This document shows, piece by piece, positions 1 to 8,100 of a stretch of DNA of 64,000 nt. Position 1 is the first letter of the stretch. Every line of letters starts with the position of its first letter. Below the pieces are notes generated by a model. It saw only the letters and a program-made list of their open reading frames with translations. It made no database searches and was not told where the DNA came from. A program made the position numbers and the translations under genes. The DNA is from Alphaproteobacteria bacterium (GTDB lineage: Bacteria > Pseudomonadota > Alphaproteobacteria > Sphingomonadales > Sphingomonadaceae), in assembly GCA_030424845.1 (NCBI GenBank), contig JAUHWC010000002.1, positions 1-64,000 on the forward strand, written 5' to 3'.

Positions 1-1495
1 GCCAGCGATCCATGATGACCGCGGCGATCTGCCGTCCTTTGCCCGCTCCGGTTCCGTCGCCGAGGAAGAAGCCTTGGCGGTAGGAGTGTCCGTCCTCGGA
101 GAGTTCCAGCGAGGTGCCTTCCTGGCTTACCTTGAACTGGCCCGGAAGATCGCGCGCAAATGCCTGGGCAGCGTAGACCAGTGTCTCGCATTGCGCTTCG
201 GACAGAAGGCCATCCGCCTGCCAGCCTGCGGGTAGGCGCGGGCTAACGTCCGGCTGCGGCGCCGCGACCGAACCCATTGCGACCGATTCCACGAGTGGGG
301 TGGGATGGACCGGTGCATCTTCGAAGGCGATGCGACTGGGCCGGTAAGGCAGGTAGATGCCTGTCTGTTCAGGCACCGGCGCGGGGTCGGCCAAGACCGA
401 ATAGGCCAGGTCGATCGCGCTCGCCGTGACTGCTCGTGTCGCAGCGAATGGCGCCACCGGCCGGACCGACGCGCGATGTGTTGAGGTCTTGCCAACGAGG
501 CAGACTGGCTTCCCGATTGGCAGGCGATGGATGTTGGTGGAGGTCTCTACGCGTGGCGGAAGCTCGGTGACAAGTTCATGGAGCGCCATCAGGTCGCAGG
601 TATCTCCGCTGATCGCTGGCTCCGGCGCAGTAGGCACTTTATCGATGACGACGAGGCGAACGGCGATCCCCGTCCCTGTCCGGCGAAACATCTGCTGCAG
701 GCGAACATCGAGGAGCAGCGACGCTTCGTCCAGTGCCCTTGCGAATTTGGAAGCATCGAAGCCTTCGGGCATGATCGCGACAATCCTCGCCCCACTGGCG
801 GCGGCCCGGATCGCGCTGCGTAGGTGGCGCTGCGCCGTCTCGCCATCCTTGCCGCGTTCCTGGCTGCGGGCGAACGGCGGGTTCATCAACACGACCGACG
901 GAACAGGGCCGCGAAGCAGGTCGGCGGTCAGTTCACCGTCATGCGCAGTGATTGTGGCCGTGGGAAAGATATGGCCGAGGCTGTCTCGTCTTGCCGGATC
1001 GATCTCGTTGAGGACCAGCGAAGCGTTCTCGGCGCTGCCCCAAAGAGCAAGGGCACCATTGCCTGCGGACGGTTCGAGTAGGTTGTCTTGCGAAGAGACA
1101 GCTGCAGCCTTCGCCATAAGCCAGGCCAGCGTCGGCGGGGTCGAGAACTGCTGGAGATCAACCTGTGCTTCGCTGCGCACGTGCCGGGGCGGCAAGGCTG
1201 CTTCGAGCCAGTCAAACCGCGCTTCGGCTTCGTGTACGTTCGTCGCCAGATCGATGCGCGAAGACTCTCGCAACCAGAGCAGTGCGCCGATCTCGACCGC
1301 GTTGTTGTAGTCGTCGATTGTCCAGGCGCTTCCCCAGTCCAGTGCGCCGGTTTCCGCGGCGAACAGGTCGTAAATGTCGGCACGGGTAAGGTGACGACCC
1401 GAGGCGAGAAGCGCGGCAATCCTGGCCCCAATGGCGTAGGCCAGGGGCACTGTCGGCAACTGCTCGCCGGCGGGAAACAGGTCTGATTGAAACAT
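1..1495 (-). CDS. Strawberry-notch family helicase with N-terminal DNA methylase domain (partial)
   Basis: The reading frame is open from an ATG at 1495 to the left edge (498 residues visible, C-terminus missing). Residues 141-147 read EPSAGNG, the SAM-binding motif of N6-adenine-type methylases, and N205-P-P-F is the catalytic NPPF motif. Around residue 479 the sequence turns into GDGTGAGKGRQ, the Walker A variant of strawberry-notch helicases. Known family: large methylase-helicase fusions carried by plasmids and integrative elements of alphaproteobacteria, thought to act on element DNA. It lies 75 bp downstream of the Toprim gene on the same strand, so they are probably co-transcribed. The domain order is seen directly; the role in element maintenance or anti-restriction is inference. 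Confidence 0.85.
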   Translation of the reverse strand, partial: MFQSDLFPAGEQLPTVPLAYAIGARIAALLASGRHLTRADIYDLFAAETGALDWGSAWTIDDYNNAVEIGALLWLRESSRIDLATNVHEAEARFDWLEAALPPRHVRSEAQVDLQQFSTPPTLAWLMAKAAAVSSQDNLLEPSAGNGALALWGSAENASLVLNEIDPARRDSLGHIFPTATITAHDGELTADLLRGPVPSVVLMNPPFARSQERGKDGETAQRHLRSAIRAAASGARIVAIMPEGFDASKFARALDEASLLLDVRLQQMFRRTGTGIAVRLVVIDKVPTAPEPAISGDTCDLMALHELVTELPPRVETSTNIHRLPIGKPVCLVGKTSTHRASVRPVAPFAATRAVTASAIDLAYSVLADPAPVPEQTGIYLPYRPSRIAFEDAPVHPTPLVESVAMGSVAAPQPDVSPRLPAGWQADGLLSEAQCETLVYAAQAFARDLPGQFKVSQEGTSLELSEDGHSYRQGFFLGDGTGAGKGRQIAAVIMDRW

Positions 1496-1570
1496 GGCAA
1501 TTCGTCCTCCTGATGAAGGCATCGGGACACGCCCTCTGCCGGATCAGGAATTCGAGAAGCGCTCTCTCCT

Positions 1571-2470
1571 CTACGGCGCCGCCTTGCGGCGCAGCCATGC
1601 TGTAAGTTCATCGTTCCAGTCTGTGTCGCTTGAGGATGGCTTGCGAACGTGGATCTTCCGCCCATCGCGGGCATAAGCTGCCATGCCACGCGACGCGGCC
1701 AGCTCACCGCCAGCATCGTGATCTACGAAGAGATGAAGCTCGGTCGCGCTCTCGGGCACGCTGACGAGGCCGAAGCGCTCATTGCCCAGGGTCGCCCAGA
1801 CGGGAATACCAGTAAGAGCATAGGCCGACATCGCGCTCTCGATACCCTCGGCGAGGCCGAGCTTGCCGGAGGCCGGAGCGAAGAGGCGAACAGCAGCTTC
1901 ACCGAGCGCGCCGAGCGCGCGCTTGGGTTTCTCGAAATCGGCCTTGGCATTGCCCGAAAGAAACGTGCGATGGATGGCGATCGGCCCCTCGTCGAGGCTG
2001 ACCGCCGCAATCATGGCCGGCAAAAAGCGGGTGCGTCCCTTCGGACCAAGCGGCGTTTGTGGATGAAAGCGAAGCGCTGAAGATGCGGCGAGGATGCCGC
2101 GGTTCTCTAGATAGGCCTTTGCCGGACTCGCACTCAGTGGCCGTGCATCGCGCCAGATGCGCAAGGCAGCGGCCGAAGGCTTCGCTGCAGCACCAGTCTC
2201 CATCGTGGGCTCGATTGCGCCTCCCGAGAACAAGGCGGACGTCTGCACGCCTTCACGCGCCAGGGCTGCAAGCACGGACTCCTGATCGCATCCGGCGAAG
2301 CAATGGAGGAGGATGGCTCCATGCCCGAGGGATACGCCGAGCGAGGGCGTGCGGTCGTCATGTGCGGGGCAACGAGCCATGCCCTTGGTGCCGGACCATT
2401 TGCCGCCGCGGCTTTCACAGATACGTCTCGCCGTCTCGGCGAGTGGATGGCTGGTCGTGGCAACGGGCAT
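1571..2470 (-). CDS. Toprim domain primase/helicase-like protein
   Basis: A 299-residue protein with an N-terminal zinc-finger-like part (CPAHDDRTPS followed by LLHCFAGCD), as in phage P4 and plasmid primases, and a C-terminal Toprim fold: the conserved Glu is in LAEGIESA (about residue 205) and the Asp pair in VDHDAGG (about residue 250). Toprim proteins of this kind make or bind primers for plasmid and integrative-element replication. It precedes the methylase-helicase gene on the same strand, the usual arrangement in sphingomonad mobile elements. No helicase motor is visible in this chain, so any helicase function would come from the neighbour. Family assignment is firm, the exact activity is inferred. 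Confidence 0.85.
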   Translation of the reverse strand: MPVATTSHPLAETARRICESRGGKWSGTKGMARCPAHDDRTPSLGVSLGHGAILLHCFAGCDQESVLAALAREGVQTSALFSGGAIEPTMETGAAAKPSAAALRIWRDARPLSASPAKAYLENRGILAASSALRFHPQTPLGPKGRTRFLPAMIAAVSLDEGPIAIHRTFLSGNAKADFEKPKRALGALGEAAVRLFAPASGKLGLAEGIESAMSAYALTGIPVWATLGNERFGLVSVPESATELHLFVDHDAGGELAASRGMAAYARDGRKIHVRKPSSSDTDWNDELTAWLRRKAAP

Positions 2471-2553
2471 AAGGGCTCCTTCGCAGGCTCGGGTCCCCCA
2501 TGACCGCTATCCTCCCCTCTCACTGTCGGGACGGACAATCTGTTTTCCTACAT

Positions 2554-2568
2554 GTTCTATTTATGTTC
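2554..2568. promoter_or_regulatory. Candidate LexA (SOS) operator
   Basis: The bases read GTTC-TATTTAT-GTTC, an exact GTTC-N7-GTTC, the known LexA site of many alphaproteobacteria. It is in the divergent intergenic region between the Toprim gene (start 2470, minus) and the transglycosylase gene (start 2605, plus), 37 bp before the latter. DNA-damage control of the element module is inferred from the motif only. Confidence 0.5.
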
Positions 2569-2604
2569 TATTCCGATTCGCTGCAAGCGGCGGGAGTATG
2601 AAGG

Positions 2605-3171
2605 ATGAAATTGGCTTTGATGATCGGCATGATGGCGAGCGCCAGTATCATGGTGCCTTGCGCACAAGCGCGGGAGTTCGCCCTTCTGGAACATCGCTAT
2701 GAGCAGCCTGCTACCGCTGGTGATCAAGAGCTCTGGACCAGCGAGGAAGCGCGGTCGAGGGTACTGCTCCCTGCATCCTATCGCGAAGCACTTTACGAGC
2801 CGCTGATCAGGGAGGCTGAGGTTCGGTATCGTCTCCCGCCTGGACTGATGCAGGCCTTGGTGTGGGCCGAGTCTCGTTTCAATCCGATGGCGATCAGCCC
2901 GGCTGGCGCTGCCGGACTTGCGCAACTAATGCCGGCAACCGCCCGCGAGCTTGGCGTTCGGAACCGGCATGATCCCGCCCAGAACATCGATGGTGGTGCG
3001 CGCTATCTGCGGCAAATGTTGGACCGCTTTGGCGACGTCCATCTGGCGCTTGCCGCTTACAATGCTGGTCCGGGCGCAGTTGCTCGCGCTGGTGGCATCC
3101 CGAGAAATCGGGAAACGCCAGCATATGTCAGAAGCGTTTTGCAGCGTTGGATGGCATACAGGCCGTCATGA
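2605..3171 (+). CDS. Lytic transglycosylase (SLT domain)
   Basis: A 188-residue exported protein: residues 1-22 form a signal peptide ending near AQA, and residues about 75-180 are a soluble-lytic-transglycosylase domain with the catalytic Glu at E89 (WAESRF), then GLAQLMPATA and AYNAGPG. It cleaves peptidoglycan glycan strands in the periplasm; next to element genes it most likely opens the wall for a conjugative apparatus, as VirB1/TrbN proteins do. The start is ATG preceded by GGGAG at a 9-base spacing. It overlaps the next gene by ATGA. A second member of the family, similar over the whole domain, is the virB1 gene at 19726. Confidence 0.88.
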   Translation: MKLALMIGMMASASIMVPCAQAREFALLEHRYEQPATAGDQELWTSEEARSRVLLPASYREALYEPLIREAEVRYRLPPGLMQALVWAESRFNPMAISPAGAAGLAQLMPATARELGVRNRHDPAQNIDGGARYLRQMLDRFGDVHLALAAYNAGPGAVARAGGIPRNRETPAYVRSVLQRWMAYRPS

Positions 3172-3371
3172 ATTCGAATCGAAAACGTATCAGCGGACGG
3201 CTCGAGCAACTGCCACGCGGCTTCGCCATCGTAACCGAGGCGGGCGATCATTGGGTGCTCGAAGACGTCGAGCCGGCAAACGACCATTTCGGCAACGAAG
3301 TGACAGTGGAAGGCGAAGTCGTCGGTCTCGATCGCTTGCGCGTCGATTGGCTAGGCGAAATCGCCAACTGA
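3168..3371 (+). CDS. Small DUF5818-type protein
   Basis: A 67-residue protein whose ATG overlaps the transglycosylase stop codon (ATGA), so the two are translationally coupled. It is soluble, with a compact beta-rich pattern (RLEQLPRGFAIVTEAGDHWVLED, given here as positions 9-31 of the chain in outline) and no signal peptide or cysteines. It resembles the small DUF5818 proteins found with element genes of sphingomonads. No function is known; the pairing with the transglycosylase is the only clue. Confidence 0.7.
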   Translation: MNSNRKRISGRLEQLPRGFAIVTEAGDHWVLEDVEPANDHFGNEVTVEGEVVGLDRLRVDWLGEIAN

Positions 3372-3506
3372 ATGGCATCGCATCTCTCCTCAATTTGTCG
3401 TCAAACTTGGTCCTAGCCAAGCGAAAGTGTGGGCCTGACTGTGGGTCTGAAAATCTCGAGGACTCAGAATTTTCCTTTATCTCCGCTGGTTATTGGAAAT
3501 GTCGGT

Positions 3507-3524
3507 CGGACTCCGTCTCCGCCA
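3507..3524. repeat. Left att-like direct repeat (tRNA-Ser 3'-end-like)
   Basis: CGGACTCCGTCTCCGCCA, identical over 18 bp to 11289-11306. The form GACTCC-GTCTCC-GCCA matches the T-arm end, acceptor strand, discriminator and CCA start of a tRNA-Ser, a frequent target of tyrosine integrases. The rest of a tRNA is absent at both copies. The island between the copies is 7,782 bp from repeat to repeat. Confidence 0.6.
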
Positions 3525-3606
3525 CCTTATTAATAATAACAGATGCTTATGGGTGCATATGTCATGCTACCCACCATCTTACCCACCTTTAAAACGGTGC
3601 TATCTA

Positions 3607-3624
3607 ACCAGCCACCGTCTGGTC
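3607..3624. repeat. Small hairpin repeat, copy 1
   Basis: ACCAGCCACCGTCTGGTC, identical to 4267-4284. Each copy can fold into a 5- to 6-bp hairpin (ACCAG / CTGGT). The two copies bracket the thermonuclease-like gene, at distances of about 170 bp from its stop and 40 bp from its start. Role unknown. Confidence 0.5.
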
Positions 3625-3794
3625 GGCTCCCTGATTTGACACCCCCACCCCCTGTGAAATCCTGACCAGCGGCACCCCACTGGGACGGCACCCCCCGATC
3701 CGTCAGATGGGACCCACGGGTTGTGTATACATACTAATCTGCGCGTTCGGTGTTCACCCTTGGAGCGAGTCGTTCGGTGACTAGTTCCAAGCTA

Positions 3795-4229
3795 TCAATC
3801 GCAGCGATGATCACCCCAATAGCGCTCCCAACGCAACGCCCACCCACCAGCAACCATGGCGCAGGACAGGTCGCCACCTATCGGTGAGACACACCAAGCA
3901 GCCGTGCGGCTTCCGACACCGTTACCAAGAGACGTGCAGGTCATTGTCGGACCCTCAACGAGAACATGTCCCTGCCCGCTACGACCAGTGGGTCTACCAA
4001 CCAGTCTCACAAGTGCATCTCTAGCTTCCTCAGCGCTTGCATCAGGGCAGGGCTGGTTACTGCGGCAGGTCCCGTCCATTTCACGCGCAGCAATACCGGA
4101 CAGCCTGATCCTAGGTCCCTCTTCGCACCAGATAGGGCCATCACCGTCCCAGACTCTAATGGGAGTGCAGGTGAACACCTGACCAGTTGGAACTACCGCT
4201 GTGGCGGCGAGGATGAGTAGGGATATCAT
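3795..4229 (-). CDS. Exported thermonuclease-like (SNase) protein
   Basis: A 144-residue protein with a hydrophobic N-terminal signal (ISLLILAATAVV) and an SNase-like core: the DGDG acidic pair in VWDGDG, RIRLSGIAAREMDG with the Arg and Glu of the active site, and a C-terminal GGWALRWERYWG segment. Several cysteines (for example FTCTP, WCEEG, CRSNQPC) suggest disulfides in the periplasm. Family: staphylococcal-nuclease-like proteins that cleave nucleic acids with calcium. Many sphingomonad members of this size are of unproven activity. The start ATG has no strong ribosome site. It stands alone, flanked by the small hairpin repeats. Confidence 0.72.
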   Translation of the reverse strand: MISLLILAATAVVPTGQVFTCTPIRVWDGDGPIWCEEGPRIRLSGIAAREMDGTCRSNQPCPDASAEEARDALVRLVGRPTGRSGQGHVLVEGPTMTCTSLGNGVGSRTAAWCVSPIGGDLSCAMVAGGWALRWERYWGDHRCD

Positions 4230-4266
4230 CGGGCAATAAAGGAACCACGGTGAAGCCTACCGCCCG

Positions 4267-4284
4267 ACCAGCCACCGTCTGGTC
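4267..4284. repeat. Small hairpin repeat, copy 2
   Basis: ACCAGCCACCGTCTGGTC, identical to 3607-3624, here as a 6-bp stem GACCAG / CTGGTC. It lies between the nuclease-like gene start and the end of the exported-protein gene at 4297. Confidence 0.5.
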
Positions 4285-4296
4285 TGCTCATGATGA

Positions 4297-4701
4297 TCAA
4301 CGCATCCGTGCTCGACAAACAGCACGGTGCAAGGCTCCTGAGGGGTCGTAGTCCCTCCCCCAGTCAATAATACTCTTCCAAGTCTCGACGCCCTCAACTT
4401 CCTGTACCCGTCCGTTGCGCAGATAGGTCAGGCTCTGGACGAGCCTGATAGCCGGTTCGGCACAATCAACTTCATAGAGCGCCCTGACTTCCCGAACATC
4501 ACGGTTCTCGTCGCCGTAACGATCACGTGCCCAGACTTGCCTGTTATCTCCCTCAGTGCGGACCGAACCGGCATCGTAAGAAGACACCACTCCAGCTTCG
4601 CTATCGCGACCAAACTCCACCCACTGTTCAACATCGTCAGCTGCCTGTGCAGCAACAGAAGCAAGGAAGGCGCATAGTGGAAGGATAGTCTTGAGTATCA
4701 C
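4297..4701 (-). CDS. Exported protein of unknown function (surface-adhesin-E-like)
   Basis: A 134-residue protein with a clear signal peptide (cleavage after AAQA, about residue 20). The mature part has alternating beta strands and two late cysteines (YEVDCAE and AVCRAR). The pattern of a short secreted protein reporting residue changes in WxxxDYDPxG resembles the adhesin-E-like family, but the match is weak. The start is GTG, overlapping the stop of the upstream Cys-rich gene as GTGA, so translation is coupled and both depend on the promoter in the 143-bp repeat. Function unknown. Confidence 0.7.
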   Translation of the reverse strand: MILKTILPLCAFLASVAAQAADDVEQWVEFGRDSEAGVVSSYDAGSVRTEGDNRQVWARDRYGDENRDVREVRALYEVDCAEPAIRLVQSLTYLRNGRVQEVEGVETWKSIIDWGRDYDPSGALHRAVCRARMR

Positions 4702-5021
4702 GCGCCTGCTCTCCCCTTCGGTTTCCTACCCCGCCATCGCGGCGTTCCTTTGGGCACCAGCCCGTATGCGAATGATAGTGCCTCAAGCTCGTGCAGTTCT
4801 GCAAGCCTCTTGCTCCGCTCGGCCTTGGCTTCGAGCGTCTCCTGCCCATGCTGGCAGTTCCAGTGGTCCTTGCCCCGCTTAATAGCTTCAGGCTTCTTGG
4901 CACCGTGGTATCTGCACACGGCCATACCGTAGGCGGCTGGGTTGCGGCACTGGTCACCCCATGCCTTGCACTGAGCCTTGCACCGAGGTGCATTACCAGA
5001 GATGATGTTGGGCAGCGGCAT
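4698..5021 (-). CDS. Small Cys/His-rich, phage-type zinc-binding protein
   Basis: A 107-residue basic protein with CKAQCKAWGDQCRNPAA, then CRYHGAKKP and NCQHG: spaced Cys and His residues that look like one or two zinc sites, a pattern common in small phage and plasmid proteins. The first 27 codons and the promoter lie inside the 143-bp direct repeat, and a truncated copy of the same gene start is found at 8451-8555. The start codon is only five bases after a TATAAT box, which predicts a leaderless transcript. It is coupled by GTGA to the exported-protein gene at 4701. Role unknown; a nucleic-acid-binding function is plausible. Confidence 0.72.
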   Translation of the reverse strand: MPLPNIISGNAPRCKAQCKAWGDQCRNPAAYGMAVCRYHGAKKPEAIKRGKDHWNCQHGQETLEAKAERSKRLAELHELEALSFAYGLVPKGTPRWRGRKPKGRAGA

Positions 5022-5083
5022 GCAGCATTATAGCATGCCACCGGGTGGTGCTGGAGCTTATCTGCCGTTATCCACGAGGAGCG
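4941..5083. repeat. 143-bp direct repeat, left copy (flanks the NOS gene)
   Basis: About 143 bp that recur at 8475-8618 with scattered substitutions and no large gaps. The repeat covers the first 27 codons of the Cys-rich gene (minus strand), its TATAAT box inside a palindrome, and an upstream part ending GTTATCCACGAGG, which includes a near-match to a DnaA box (TTATCCAC). The NOS gene begins 42 bp after the repeat, on the opposite strand. The two copies enclose the NOS gene as a discrete cassette. Confidence 0.8.
5017..5039 (-). promoter_or_regulatory. Palindrome with extended -10 promoter (left copy)
   Basis: GGCATGC-N9-GCATGCC, a perfect 7-bp inverted repeat. On the minus strand it contains TGCTATAAT (TATAAT at 5032-5027), an extended -10 element, five bases before the Cys-rich gene ATG at 5021. 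Transcription would start at or next to the start codon. The palindrome over the -10 box is a likely operator. No good -35 hexamer is seen. Confidence 0.55.
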
Positions 5084-5125
5084 GAGTCCACATCTGCAAA
5101 CTAAACTAATAAAGGCGATACTCAA

Positions 5126-8100
5126 ATGCATCGGTCGTTGACTGCATCAGATCTGGATCTCATTGCAAAGACTATTTCGATCCTTCCGGAAGCAGTAGAA
5201 AATTGCGGCGTTGAGATCCGCGAATATGACGCTAACGCTGTCGTACTCCCTGAAGGAGGGGTTGAAGACATAGCCTGCCTCATCCTTTTGGGATCGGTAC
5301 GCACAGCGCTTCAAGCGGATCACGGTGGATTGATCACCCTTGAACGGCACGAACGCGGCGCACTGCTTGACAAAGCGATGTTCAGCCAAAGGCTTTGGTC
5401 TCGGCAGGCCCGCGTCTTGGCTGCCACCCGATCTTTGGTCGCCCTGATCCCTAGCTCCCTCTTACATGCCCGCGAGGACGCTAGCGCAGAATACGGGGAG
5501 CAAAAGGCGATTGAGAGCGATGGTGTAATAGACCATTTAAATGATCTTTCCGAAACGGGCGCGCGTATGGCCGCCTTACTTCAAGAGGAAGGCAAGTTCG
5601 AGGCCTTAGAGATCAAAGCGGGAGACGTCCTTTTTGAAGAGGGCGATGCGGCAGATTTTGCCTGCCTTGTTCTGACCGGTCGCCTCGAGGCACTTCAATG
5701 GGACCAAGGCGTGCAAAAGGTAATTGGCTCCAGTGGGCCGGGAACCTTGGTTGGCGAGTTGGGCGTTCTTGACCATCAGCCGCGCGCGGCCACGGTACGC
5801 GCGCTTGAGAAGTCGACCGTGGTGTTTCTGTCAGCCGACCTAACACGAAGACTATGTAGTACCGCCGGTTTGTCGAGCTTGACCTCTGCGCTGCGCGCAG
5901 CCTACGCACTTTCGGGCTGGGGCATTGCCTATAGCGTTTTGACGCCAGGCGCTGACGAGGATGAAATCCTCACCACTATACAGCTGGAAGATAATCGGGT
6001 CGTTTCGGTCACCCGCGGGTTGAAATCCCGCATGGTAGTTGCGCGAGCCACGACGCTCCCTGACAAGATCCTACGATCTCAGAATGGTCGGCTTAAGATC
6101 GGCATCGCTGACGACAGACTAGTGCTCGTGGAAGGACCTGAAGGGTGGGCTGATCTTCCGAAGCTGATGGAATATCTGTTGGCCGGACGTATTCTGGAGT
6201 CCTGGCGTCAGTCGGCATTCGAGACGAACGAAACCTTCCTCTTTACCAACGAAACGGAACTGCTGCCTGATTCCGTTGCTTGCGCATGCACGGGCGCGAG
6301 TGTTGCTAAAATCCGTGGGCACGCCGCCGGCGGAGCAACCACACTTAGGGATATTGAACAAGCGTGCGGTGCTGGCGGCGTTTGTGGCGGCTGCCGCAGT
6401 CGCATTTCGACGCTCCTTGGAAGGGAAAATTTTACACTCTGCCAAGCAAAAGTGAGCTCCCTGTGTTCAGGAGCTGTTCGTTTGCTTCTTGAACCGATCG
6501 GTAGCACATTCCCAACTATATCTCCCGGCCAACATGTGGCGGTCGACGGCTTAGTCGACGGGGCATGGTTAACGCGCAGCTACACCGTCGTGCATTGCAA
6601 CGCGCAAACACTCGAGCTCGGCGTGAAAATCGAACAGTATGGTGAATTTTCAAGATGGCTAGCTACTCAGACAGAGCCGACGCTCATGCGGGTGTCTCAG
6701 CCCCAAGGCGACCCAATCACAGCCGGCGGTCCGCCGCTCATGTTTCTAGTTGCTGGTATTGGTGTCACCCCAGCCATAGCCGCTCTTCGCGCGGTCTCCG
6801 ACCAGAGGCGCCTCGATATAACCTATATTTACCGCAGCCGGGACGTTGCAGCTTATCTCACCGAGCTTGAAGACGCAGCCAAAGATGGGCTCATCGAGTT
6901 TCGCGGCATTTGCACCACAGAAACGGACAGACCCGATCTCAAGTCACTGATCGAGAGCGCGTTGACGGCATCTGGCTCGGAGGAAGCCTTTGTTTGTGGG
7001 CCGCCCGAGTGGGCCGAAACTATCACCGGCTTGCTGAAGGAAAAAGGGATCACGGTTCGCACTGAAGCTTTCACCCACTCTGGCACCTCTGGCGGACCTG
7101 CATTGGTCTGCCCTGGATCTTGGCGAGACGCTGCAAAACCACACACCTCCCCAAACTGGACTCAATACACTTTAGACAATCCAGGGACCCAGCTCGACGA
7201 ATCACGTTCTTTCATCGAGCAATTCTTCAGTGAACACGATGGCATGGGCGGCTTTGAAAGCCGTTGGCGTGAAGTTGAAGGAGAAATCCAAAGCACTGGC
7301 AGTTACCATCAGACAATTGAAGAAATGTCCTTTGGAGCAAAAGTTGCTTGGCGCAACTCAACTAAATGTATTGGGCGTCTTTACTGGTCAGGCTTAAAGG
7401 TTCGTGATTGTCGACATATCAAACACCCTGATGATGTGGCAACAGAACTCTTCAAGCACCTCGATTTAGCCTACAATAATGGGAATCTCAAACCAGTTAT
7501 GACGGTTTTTGATCCAGGCTCGATTGACCAACCTGCTGTACGCATCTGGAACCCTCAACTAATGCGTTACGCTGGATATCAAAATGGTCAGGAAAAGCCT
7601 GTTGGTGATCCTGCACAGTTGGAATTAACTAGAGCCATACAAAAATTAGGCTGGCGGGGTGTGGGATCTGACTTCGACTTATTGCCAATTGTCGTGGAAG
7701 TTGCGGGACACAAGCCCCAAGTCTACGAAATTCCGGCCGAACAACGGTATGAAGTGGACATTCGCCATCCGGATTATCCGCGCCTACACGAACTTGGCTT
7801 GAAATGGTACGCAGTTCCCGCAGTCTCAGACATGGCCCTAGACTGTGGGGGCATCCTGTATCGCTGCGCACCGTTTAATGGGTGGTACATGGCCACTGAG
7901 ATTGGCGCGCGGAACTTCACTGATGTGGAACGATATAATCTAGCGCTCGAGGTTGCACAGAAACTTGGTCTTGATACGAGCCGTGAGAGCAACCTCTGGC
8001 GTGACAAAGTCCTCATAGCAATGACTGAAGCTGTGCTTTGGAGTTTTGAGGCTGACGGCGTTAAGATCGCAGACCACTTCAGTGCTTCTCTTGAGTTTCT

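Larger units (their letters stand above)
3372..3794. other. Intergenic region with island edge
   Basis: About 420 bp without a convincing coding frame. It contains the left copy of the 18-bp tRNA-Ser-like direct repeat (3507-3524), an AT-rich stretch right after it (TTATTAATAATAAC at 3527-3540), two CCCACC-rich boxes near 3571-3591, and a small hairpin repeat (3607-3624). Base composition falls here relative to the genes on the left, which fits a junction between element DNA and the next island. Confidence 0.6.

Noticed and set aside
5060-5083. Replication origin at the DnaA-box-like TTATCCAC in the 143-bp repeat
   Set aside because: A single imperfect box per repeat copy, with no iterons, AT-rich unwinding region or replication initiator gene nearby.
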